Of a stretch of DNA of 5,616 nucleotides, positions 1 through 4,970 are shown piece after piece. Origin of the DNA: DASPTR01 sp041481365 (GTDB taxonomy: Archaea > Thermoproteota > Bathyarchaeia > Bathyarchaeales > Bathycorpusculaceae). The stretch lies in NCBI GenBank assembly GCA_041481365.1, contig JBGPBS010000095.1, positions 1-5,616 of the forward strand, written 5' to 3'. The position numbers and the translations under genes are program-made. The notes under the pieces were generated by a model. That model made no database searches. It saw only the letters and a program-made list of their open reading frames with translations, and was not told the origin of the DNA. How positions within the stretch are numbered: position 1 is the stretch's first letter; every line of letters starts with the position of its first letter.

Positions 1-1538
1 ATGACGGAGCCGTTGCTTGACATGGACACCCAATTAACCGCTGTGCTTGTTGTATCGAATTCCCACTTGAAGTTGCCGTCACCGTCATAGGCCCAGATAC
101 TGCCGCCCTTTCCAGTGCCAGCAACTATCAAGGAGAAGTCAGGCGTCGCGGCAATCGCAGTCGGCCAGATGAATCCATTCGTCACTCTTGCCCATAGCAG
201 TTCTCCGTTTGCAGTATCAAACATCCGCAGAACTGAAGTTCCAACCAGCAGTTTGCTGCCGTCCGCGCTGAAGAGGGTCGCTCTCGGATCGGCATACTCA
301 TCAGTGTGCGTTGTCCAGAGGATCGCACCCGTGCTCGCATTCCTGTATTCAATCGTGCCGCGAAAAGCAGTGTCCACCAAGTATTCCCCGTCTGGAGAAA
401 ACTTTGCAAATGCCCCTGCGCCATTGGGCCCTGTTGCGTTGACGTACCATAGCAAGCCGTGCCTATCAAAAACAAAGAGCTCTCCGTTGGTGGTTCCTGC
501 AGCCGCTAAGGAGCCGTCTCCCGTTGTGGCGGCGCTCCAGAACCCTCCGTAAGTGTCGCTTGAGTCGAGGGGGTCACTGGAGTTGGTCACAGGCCCGAAC
601 CTCCAGAGTATTGTTCCGTTAGTATCAAACATATAGGTATAATAGAGGTTGCTGAAAGACGGCGAGGCTGATGCGTGGTAGCTTGCTGTTATGTGCTCTC
701 CTCCGGCCAAGATCACGGTCTTGAAGTCAGATGATATCGCTCCGTAGTAGATGGGGCTGAGCAGGGTCGAGTTCCATTCCAAGCTGTAGTTCCCTATAGT
801 CCCCGAGGGAATCAGCTCAAAGTTCTGTTGGACAGGCTGCTGTGAATCTTCAGGCAAATAGTAGTCGGCGTTGACGTACGTTTGATATCCAGGGGCCATC
901 GCGATCGCGATGTGCGAAATTCCTGTCAACATCCTTTCTGCCGAGTAATTTCCGTCGGCCTGCGAAACGATTGGATATCCCGGGTTTCCGAACTGGCCGT
1001 GCATATCGAAGCCGACGTAAGCGCCGGGAATTGGGGCTGAAGTGTTTGCGTCGAGCACCTTTCCGCTTCCGCGAAGGAGCTGCCAGTTCCATGAAGTGAT
1101 CACCGTCCAGGTTATGGTCACGTTTGCGGCTAGGTATTCGCCAAATGGAGGGTTAACGTGCCATGCGATCACGCCGTAGGTTGCGGTGTAGGTGGTTCCA
1201 TTAAAGTCGGAACTTGGACAGTTGTACACCATGTTGATCCAGACCGTGTCGGTTCCCCCTGGCTGAACCGTATACTGATAGTCAATACGTTCCCCCCAAT
1301 CTGCCACTGGCTGATACTGAATCATGATCGACCTCGACTGAGTGCCAGAGTTGGTTATGTTGAAGTTGAACCTAGCCATATCGGTGTACACGAGATCCAC
1401 AACCAAATGTTGCGTGAGCGGCAAGACTTGGAGGTCTGAATCATCATCTCCTGAGACACTGTGGATCGACATCACAAAAGACGCTATCAGCAGAAATAGC
1501 AGAACTGGGACGAACCGACAGTTCATATACGACCACAT
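1..1538 (-). CDS. Secreted surface protein with PQQ/WD40-like beta-propeller (C-terminus beyond left edge)
   Basis: This minus-strand frame stays open for 512 codons and runs off the left edge, so the C-terminus is missing. Residues 1-30 form a signal peptide (CRFVPVLLFLLIASF core, likely cleavage after HSVSG), so the product is exported. Residues ~37-150 look like a beta-sandwich of the kind found in archaeal envelope proteins. Residues ~155-245 resemble a carboxypeptidase-regulatory-like domain (GSGKVLDANTSAPIPGAYV, then DGNYSAERM). From ~250 onward come repeated propeller blades, with phrases such as MFDTNGTILWRFG, VFDRHGLLWYV, ASTGAILWTTH, FDTANGELLWA and YDGDGNFKWEFD, typical of PQQ-like/WD40-like propellers. 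Several N-x-S/T sequons fit archaeal glycosylation. The start is uncertain. ATG 1538 is used here. GTG 1547 sits 8 nt from a GGTGA SD (1556-1560), and ATG 1526 would also give a good signal peptide. The role is probably a surface binding or scaffold protein. No catalytic residues were identified. Confidence 0.87.
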   Translation of the reverse strand, partial: MWSYMNCRFVPVLLFLLIASFVMSIHSVSGDDDSDLQVLPLTQHLVVDLVYTDMARFNFNITNSGTQSRSIMIQYQPVADWGERIDYQYTVQPGGTDTVWINMVYNCPSSDFNGTTYTATYGVIAWHVNPPFGEYLAANVTITWTVITSWNWQLLRGSGKVLDANTSAPIPGAYVGFDMHGQFGNPGYPIVSQADGNYSAERMLTGISHIAIAMAPGYQTYVNADYYLPEDSQQPVQQNFELIPSGTIGNYSLEWNSTLLSPIYYGAISSDFKTVILAGGEHITASYHASASPSFSNLYYTYMFDTNGTILWRFGPVTNSSDPLDSSDTYGGFWSAATTGDGSLAAAGTTNGELFVFDRHGLLWYVNATGPNGAGAFAKFSPDGEYLVDTAFRGTIEYRNASTGAILWTTHTDEYADPRATLFSADGSKLLVGTSVLRMFDTANGELLWARVTNGFIWPTAIAATPDFSLIVAGTGKGGSIWAYDGDGNFKWEFDTTSTAVNWVSMSSNGSV

Positions 1539-1555
1539 ATTGTGCACGTGACTTT

Positions 1556-1560
1556 TCACC
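1556..1560 (-). promoter_or_regulatory. Candidate Shine-Dalgarno (GGTGA) for the propeller protein gene
   Basis: The minus strand reads GGTGA, matching the archaeal anti-SD. It is 8 nt from an in-frame GTG at 1547 but 17 nt from the ATG at 1538. If it is used, translation starts at GTG 1547 and adds three residues before the assigned ATG. The nearby TATA-like box would put the transcript start close to 1554, which would exclude this SD, so either the box or the SD is misassigned. Confidence 0.4.
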
Positions 1561-1575
1561 TTCCCAGAAAGATTA

Positions 1576-1594
1576 GCTTTATGAATCCCAAATC
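1576..1594 (-). promoter_or_regulatory. TATA-like promoter of the propeller protein gene
   Basis: On the minus strand the sequence GGGATTCATAAAGCT contains the octamer TTCATAAA preceded by a purine-rich stretch, resembling BRE plus TATA box. The same octamer occurs upstream of the gene that starts at 2714. The box centre near 1580 predicts transcription from about 1554, giving a very short leader. One copy of the direct repeat ATCCCAAATC abuts the box. Confidence 0.4.
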
Positions 1595-1638
1595 AAGAGC
1601 GGCGATAACGGACTTCTAACATCCCAAATCTCCCGCAC
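1579..1638 (-). CDS. Possible 19-codon leader ORF upstream of the propeller protein gene
   Basis: A GTG-initiated frame encodes VREIWDVRSPLSPLLIWDS followed by TAA. It lies 5 nt downstream of a strong SD, GGAGG (1644-1648), one of the best SD matches in the window. It ends inside the TATA-like box of the downstream gene and is in a different frame from it. It may be a short translated leader, or the SD may be coincidental. The peptide matches no family I recognise. The expected start would be read as Met. The frame rests only on the SD, so confidence is low. Confidence 0.2.
   Translation of the reverse strand: MREIWDVRSPLSPLLIWDS
1585..1630. repeat. Direct repeat ATCCCAAATC, two copies (1585-1594 and 1621-1630)
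   Basis: The 10-mer ATCCCAAATC occurs twice on the plus strand with a 36-bp offset, upstream of the propeller protein gene. The proximal copy touches the TATA-like box. Paired copies this close to a promoter could be regulator sites, but a chance repeat cannot be excluded. Confidence 0.4.
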
Positions 1639-1700
1639 AATTCCCTCCTTTTTGTGGTCTTTGTTGATGCTTTTGTATACGGGGAGTGATGCCTCGCTTG

Positions 1701-1937
1701 CTACGCCTTGCAAGGGTGAGGACTAGGGAGGGGCTGAAGCCTTGTGTGCTTTTTACTTCTCAGCATAGTAGCACCCATGCCGATGCCGACAACGAGAATA
1801 GCCACTATGACAATGCATAACCACAAGTCCAAACCCAGTGTTCCCGCGCTCCCGCTGGCCACATTGGTTTTATGGATTGCGTGTCGAGTTGAAGTCCACA
1901 CAGTTAGGGCTGGGGGCATGAAATCTGACCATGACAT
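1701..1937 (-). CDS. Hypothetical single-pass membrane protein, or remnant C-terminal anchor of a surface protein
   Basis: This 78-codon ORF (ATG 1937, TAG 1701-1703) has one convincing feature: a hydrophobic helix at residues ~36-59 (LWLCIVIVAILVVGIGMG) followed at once by the basic stretch RSKKHTR. This is the layout of the C-terminal membrane anchor of archaeal surface proteins, where a small residue-rich linker (here NVASGSAGTLG) precedes the helix and the basic tail stays in the cytoplasm. The first 30 residues show no recognisable domain, and an in-frame TGA lies just upstream at 1966-1968. There is no clear SD, only a GGGG run about 6 nt ahead of the ATG. It is either a real small membrane protein or the surviving tail of a decayed anchored protein. 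I cannot decide between these from one sequence. Confidence 0.4.
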   Translation of the reverse strand: MSWSDFMPPALTVWTSTRHAIHKTNVASGSAGTLGLDLWLCIVIVAILVVGIGMGATMLRSKKHTRLQPLPSPHPCKA

Positions 1938-2186
1938 TTTTGCGCCCCAAGAGGAAACAAGAACTCATGACAGTCGGCGGGATCTAATTGACTGAGATTC
2001 AGCGGTTGATCGTGAACGTGATAACTATCGCGCCATTGGCTTAGCACAGGTGTCTTACCTCTGAGATTTCTCCCGTGCGCAACCCCCATTTTCCATGCTT
2101 TTACATGAACAGAACGGTGGGGCCGTCGGCGAATTGAACCGTGCAGGATGAATTTGACCTGATTCCCAAGAACTTTTTTTCTGTTT
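1938..2186. other. Intergenic stretch without a supported gene
   Basis: Together with the flanking small ORF, this forms a gap of more than 600 bases between the two larger genes. The minus strand has open frames here, one overlapping the end of the 175-residue gene, but their translations are rich in Arg, His and Gln, lack any domain-like pattern and have no SD. No clear terminator follows the 175-residue gene: the run of seven T at 2174-2180 lies on the plus strand, so the transcript reads A there. This may be decayed sequence belonging to the anchor-like ORF downstream. Confidence 0.5.
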
Positions 2187-2714
2187 CTATTCTGGCTGAC
2201 TCGCCTGAACGTTGTCTGTGGTTTGCTCAACTGTTCTCCATGTCAAGGCCGGATTGAAGGGTCGTATCTCGGTTTCAGTTCCTTCCTCAAAGTATCTTGA
2301 TTCGGTTTCTTCAACTTTCTCGCCTGAATATTTCCTGTAGATCGCCATGACTATCAAAGCAAACGGGCAGGTCACGTCCTTTGGTTTAAGTTCTTTGTGG
2401 ATGTGTTTTGCCCATGCGCAACCATCAACCCTCAACAAGTACTTCCCCGATCCCATGTCTTTGAAGGTGATTTTCTTGACAGCATTTGCGTTTAGAAGCA
2501 TCTTTGAGAATGAAGCCACCGCTTTTTCCAGGGTCTTATCTTTAAACAGCCCCAGATTGTATTCATCATTAATGTTGGCCAGAATTTCAAGCGTCGGCTG
2601 GACAAATACTTCGCATCCTGATCCAAGAACGTTTTTTGCTGCCTTTTGATAGGCAAAGAGCAAACCGTGGAAGAGCGTTCCAATGTTCAATCCAGCCAAT
2701 TCGTTCGAGCCCAT
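2187..2714 (-). CDS. Hypothetical cytoplasmic protein with a Cys/His cluster, possibly V4R-like
   Basis: The product is 175 residues with no signal peptide or membrane helix, so it is probably cytoplasmic. The start at ATG 2714 is supported by GAGGT at 2724-2728 with 9-nt spacing. The N-terminal half (~8-85) looks mainly helical. A compact block at ~86-152 reads: strand (KYLLRVDGC), Cys99, His104, His106, Cys116 in VTCPFALIV, a helix, then EEGTETEIRP. That order (strand, conserved CP, helix, G, final strands) resembles the C-terminal half of V4R (4-vinyl reductase-type) small-ligand-binding domains, although the usual closing cysteine of that family is absent. C99-x4-H104-x-H106-x9-C116 could bind a metal. 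The last ~22 residues are polar and probably disordered. It lies between two surface-protein genes but has its own promoter. The family assignment is only suggestive; the gene itself is well supported. Confidence 0.82.
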   Translation of the reverse strand: MGSNELAGLNIGTLFHGLLFAYQKAAKNVLGSGCEVFVQPTLEILANINDEYNLGLFKDKTLEKAVASFSKMLLNANAVKKITFKDMGSGKYLLRVDGCAWAKHIHKELKPKDVTCPFALIVMAIYRKYSGEKVEETESRYFEEGTETEIRPFNPALTWRTVEQTTDNVQASQPE

Positions 2715-2723
2715 TCACTTTAA

Positions 2724-2728
2724 ACCTC
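2724..2728 (-). promoter_or_regulatory. Shine-Dalgarno of the 175-residue gene
   Basis: GAGGT on the minus strand, 9 nt ahead of ATG 2714. This spacing is normal for archaea and fixes the start, because the next ATG triplets upstream lie outside any long open frame. Confidence 0.65.
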
Positions 2729-2764
2729 ATGTTAAATCATGTGTATCATTCGCGTTAGAATAAG

Positions 2765-2780
2765 AGTTTTATGAACCTAG
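2765..2780 (-). promoter_or_regulatory. TATA-like promoter of the 175-residue gene
   Basis: The minus strand reads GGTTCATAAAACTC, with the octamer TTCATAAA centred near 2771. Transcription would start at about 2745, leaving a leader of about 30 nt that includes the GAGGT SD. The geometry is coherent, which makes this one of the better promoter calls in the window. Confidence 0.5.
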
Positions 2781-2784
2781 GATC

Positions 2785-2866
2785 AAGCTTCCACCTTTCG
2801 AAGATCGGCCATGAAACCTCAAATACGCAGTCAGTTGCAGATCTCAATTCCTCTCAGTGGAAGCTT
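2785..2866. repeat. Inverted repeat with 10-bp perfect arms
   Basis: The arms are AAGCTTCCAC (2785-2794) and GTGGAAGCTT (2857-2866), separated by 62 nt. They lie just upstream of the TATA-like box of the 175-residue gene and in no ORF. They could form a long-loop hairpin or be paired protein-binding sites. The arms contain the palindrome AAGCTT, which makes a chance match somewhat more likely. Confidence 0.5.
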
Positions 2867-2963
2867 CCCAGTGGATCATGAACGAGCGGTTGCCAGGCGT
2901 AGGTTCACATGGTCCTTCAGACATGAACAATCTTGTATCTAAGTCCCAGTCTGAGAGAGTTGA

Positions 2964-3000
2964 GAGAGAAAAAGTGAGGTTTGCCAACCACTAGGTGGCC
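2964..3000 (-). terminator. Possible terminator after the 560-residue gene
   Basis: Downstream of the TAA at 3026-3028, the minus strand has an imperfect hairpin at 3000-2986 (CCAC, CTA loop, GTGG, extended by G-T pairs). About 12 nt further on is a pyrimidine tract with five consecutive T (CACTTTTTCTCTCTC). T-rich tracts are enough to terminate archaeal RNA polymerase. The tract is short, so this is tentative. Confidence 0.35.
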
Positions 3001-3025
3001 ATGTTCAAGCGTGTCTGTCTTTTGT

Positions 3026-4708
3026 TTATGGTGGATAAAGATCTGCTGACTCGTCACCCGCTGAGCCTAGGTGTCCTGGTTTGTAGTCGTTAATCGTGTT
3101 TAGTGTTAGTCTGCCGTTTGCATCTACGACTATGTCGAATACTCTCCAGATTGTGCTGTTTGCAGGCTGTTCCGTTGGGGGTGTGAACCTGTATATTCCT
3201 GTGTCGGGTAAGACCACGTTTACTTCTGCGCCTGAAGTTGAGATTGTTCCGTCACCCGCGAAGTGTCTTACTGAGTAGCGGTAGGTTCCTTGGCTTAGTC
3301 TCGAGATTGTCACGACTTCTGGGCCGAACCCGTTTCGAGCATCAGTGTCCAAGTTTGCCCAGGGGTCGTAGCTGAGTGAACCTTCGTTGCTGTAGTACAC
3401 GTGGAAAGTTGTGTTTCCCGTGAGTCTTGCTGTAAGGTGGCTGTCGAGGTCTCTTGGGTCTGCTCCCCATGTGAGGGTGATCTGCACGATTGGTGAGTCA
3501 AGAACGATGTCGCCGACATTGATTTCTTGATTCTTGGCAAGGGGGCCAGCTTGGAGAATCGCGCTCTTGTGGCCGCCTTTTGAGGCTTGATACTTGAAGA
3601 CAACTCCGACTTCAACGGGTATGCGTGTGAAGTTGCCGTCCGCTCCAGTCTGTGTTTCTCCTGAAGCCCATCGTTGCTGGTACCATCCTGTGCCCCAGCA
3701 TCTTATCTGTGCTCCTTGCACTGGACCGCCGAGAGAATTGACGACTCGGCCGCTGACGAAGCCTGCTGGATAGCGTATGTCATAGTTCCATACTGAGAAG
3801 TGGGTTACGTTCCCTACGAAACATCCGATAGTGTCGTCATATGTTCCTGAACCCTCTTCTTTCCATGTTCCTGTGGTTGTGTCGAAGTACCAGAGTGGAC
3901 ATGTTCCCAAGTTGGTTGCATCGGTCCGCATGCTTGCGGGGACTGGAATTGCTACCGTGGCTGTCTTGCCTGAGGACAGGCTGAGTTTGTCTCCGTTGGG
4001 AGTGATCACGGAGATGTCCATGAATCCAAAGGATTTGATGGGTACGACTGTTTGGTTCTGTGCCAAGACGCCCAAGTATTCTCCTGGGAAAGCGTTTGCT
4101 TCCATTTCGTTGCTAGGGTCGAAACTTGTGATCATTACAGTTGCGGTTCCTGTGTAGGCAGTGCCTTGAGTAGTGGCTAATGAATTGGCGCCTATCGTTA
4201 CGTAGGCGTTGTTAGCTTGGTTTGTGACCGTGCCACCAGTCGAGGCGTTGATGGGGCTTGTCTGATCGATTGATCGTATCGTGGCTTCTACGAAGCTGCT
4301 CTTGCCTGTTTGAATATTGGTTGTTTGATATGTCGTGGCAGAACCGTTCTTGCTGAAAGTGATGAGTTGTTTGTCTCCGGGCGCTATGTTTGAAACGGTG
4401 TACCATCCTTGAGGGTTGCTCATAGTGGATTGGCCTCCTACGCTCACGGTGACGTTTGAAATCGGGTTGCCGTAGGTGTCGGTGATTTTGCCCACTAGAA
4501 CGCCGTAGTTTACAGGTGTCTGCCCTCCCCCTCCGAACTTCCAGGGGATAATGTTGAAGATGGAGAGCACAACCATCGCGGCGACGATTATCACGATGAG
4601 CGTTGCAGCAATCAGGGCTGACTTCAGCTTTCGGCTTGACTTTCCCGTCGGTGCTGGCGGCGGAGGTGGCGGTGGCGGCATAGCAGAGATTACTGGTTTG
4701 AGTTTCAT
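3026..4708 (-). CDS. Membrane-anchored extracellular multidomain protein with C-terminal YfaP-like domain
   Basis: This is a complete 560-residue product. ATG 4708 is supported by GGTGA (4716-4720) at 7-nt spacing. Layout: a short cytoplasmic tail with eight consecutive prolines (residues 11-18) and a basic GKSSRKLKS stretch; a membrane helix at ~30-54 (ALIAATLIVIIVAAMVVLS); a carboxypeptidase-regulatory-like domain ~68-146 (GVLVGKITDTYGNPISNVTV, NPQGWYTV). A central beta-rich domain follows at ~155-310 (KSFGFMDISVITPNGD, PLWYFDTTTGTWKEEG, THFSVWNYD), a pattern seen in bacterial and archaeal surface proteins. A second regulatory-like domain lies at ~316-404 (GFVSGRVVNSLGGPVQGAQI, GADGNFTRIPVEVG). 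The C-terminal YfaP-like domain at ~408-543 has ITLTWGADPRDLDSHLTA, FHVYYSNEG, GTYRYSVRHF and WRVFDIVVD. The positive residues before the helix imply that the domains face outward. About eight N-x-S/T sequons fit glycosylation. No enzyme active site is apparent. It is probably structural or ligand-binding; its substrate is unknown. Confidence 0.93.
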   Translation of the reverse strand: MKLKPVISAMPPPPPPPPAPTGKSSRKLKSALIAATLIVIIVAAMVVLSIFNIIPWKFGGGGQTPVNYGVLVGKITDTYGNPISNVTVSVGGQSTMSNPQGWYTVSNIAPGDKQLITFSKNGSATTYQTTNIQTGKSSFVEATIRSIDQTSPINASTGGTVTNQANNAYVTIGANSLATTQGTAYTGTATVMITSFDPSNEMEANAFPGEYLGVLAQNQTVVPIKSFGFMDISVITPNGDKLSLSSGKTATVAIPVPASMRTDATNLGTCPLWYFDTTTGTWKEEGSGTYDDTIGCFVGNVTHFSVWNYDIRYPAGFVSGRVVNSLGGPVQGAQIRCWGTGWYQQRWASGETQTGADGNFTRIPVEVGVVFKYQASKGGHKSAILQAGPLAKNQEINVGDIVLDSPIVQITLTWGADPRDLDSHLTARLTGNTTFHVYYSNEGSLSYDPWANLDTDARNGFGPEVVTISRLSQGTYRYSVRHFAGDGTISTSGAEVNVVLPDTGIYRFTPPTEQPANSTIWRVFDIVVDANGRLTLNTINDYKPGHLGSAGDESADLYPP

Positions 4709-4715
4709 GTATATT

Positions 4716-4720
4716 TCACC
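4716..4720 (-). promoter_or_regulatory. Shine-Dalgarno of the 560-residue gene
   Basis: GGTGA on the minus strand (within AAGGTGAAATATAC), 7 nt before ATG 4708. It favours that ATG over Met10, which directly precedes the proline run. Confidence 0.65.
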
Positions 4721-4754
4721 TTGTTTTTGAATGTGCAGTCATACGCCTTTCAGG

Positions 4755-4774
4755 CACTAATATAACTTTACCTA
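4755..4774 (-). promoter_or_regulatory. TATA-like promoter of the 560-residue gene
   Basis: The minus strand reads GGTAAAGTTATATTAG, with a TATA core centred near 4762 and a purine-rich BRE-like stretch ahead of it. Transcription is expected near 4736, giving a leader of about 28 nt that includes the SD. The gene would therefore be transcribed independently of the CRISPR array upstream. Confidence 0.5.
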
Positions 4775-4801
4775 TCCTAGTTCGTAACTCAGTACACGCG
4801 C

Positions 4802-4818
4802 TTTTTTGAAAGAAAAAT
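4802..4818. terminator. T-rich tracts on both strands between array and gene
   Basis: The plus strand has six T (4802-4807) then GAAAG and AAAAA (4813-4817), so each strand presents a T tract. On the minus strand ATTTTTCTTTC could end a CRISPR transcript leaving the array leftward before it reaches the promoter near 4762. This is placement-based inference; the tracts are short. Confidence 0.3.
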
Positions 4819-4879
4819 ACCGGAGAAAATCGAATGCTCGGAGAAGGGCGCGCGCTAAGATGTTTTGCGTATCTACCTT

Positions 4880-4914
4880 GAAAGTTTTTAAGGGTTGTTA
4901 CATAAGTAACTACT
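4880..4914 (+). promoter_or_regulatory. Promoter-like element facing the CRISPR array, with embedded palindrome
   Basis: The plus strand has GAAAG followed by TTTTTAAG (4880-4892), a good match to an archaeal BRE/TATA pair. It predicts transcription from about 4914, 57 nt before the first repeat. Between box and predicted start lies GTTAC-ATAA-GTAAC (4897-4910), a palindrome where archaeal repressors commonly bind. A transcript from here would run through the array antisense to the predicted crRNA strand. The alternative is that this is the array's own leader promoter, which would contradict the repeat-end evidence. Confidence 0.4.
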
Positions 4915-4970
4915 ATGAAAAAGCTGACGCGGTACATACTATCCAGATGACAAGCTTACCGCGGATACGC

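Noticed and set aside
115..552. Plus-strand 145-codon open frame
   Set aside because: It is antisense to the propeller protein, whose frame has clear blade motifs, signal peptide and continuous length.
850..1092. Minus-strand 80-codon frame within the propeller protein gene
   Set aside because: Out-of-frame, very Arg-rich translation that overlaps the regulatory-like domain of the real frame.
1706..1715. Palindrome CCTTGCAAGG
   Set aside because: Short, inside the end of the 78-codon ORF, and without a T-tract or paired site.
2116..2140. Minus-strand sequence resembling a tRNA 3' end (GGTTCAATTC, then GGCCCCACC)
   Set aside because: The T-stem does not pair and no matching 5' acceptor strand, D-arm or anticodon arm lies upstream. 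At most it is a decayed fragment; I cannot support a tRNA or attachment site.
1904..2230. Minus-strand 108-codon frame overlapping the end of the 175-residue gene
   Set aside because: No SD, no domain-like pattern and a composition rich in Arg, His and Gln; it overlaps a better supported gene in another frame.
2347..2649. Plus-strand 100-codon frame opposite the 175-residue gene
   Set aside because: Antisense shadow without an SD or recognisable motif.
2951..2970. GAGAGAG tandem microrepeat
   Set aside because: Very short low-complexity purine tract, already accounted for as part of the possible terminator region.
3831..4157. Plus-strand 108-codon frame opposite the 560-residue gene
   Set aside because: Antisense shadow; the minus-strand frame has recognisable domains and a good SD.
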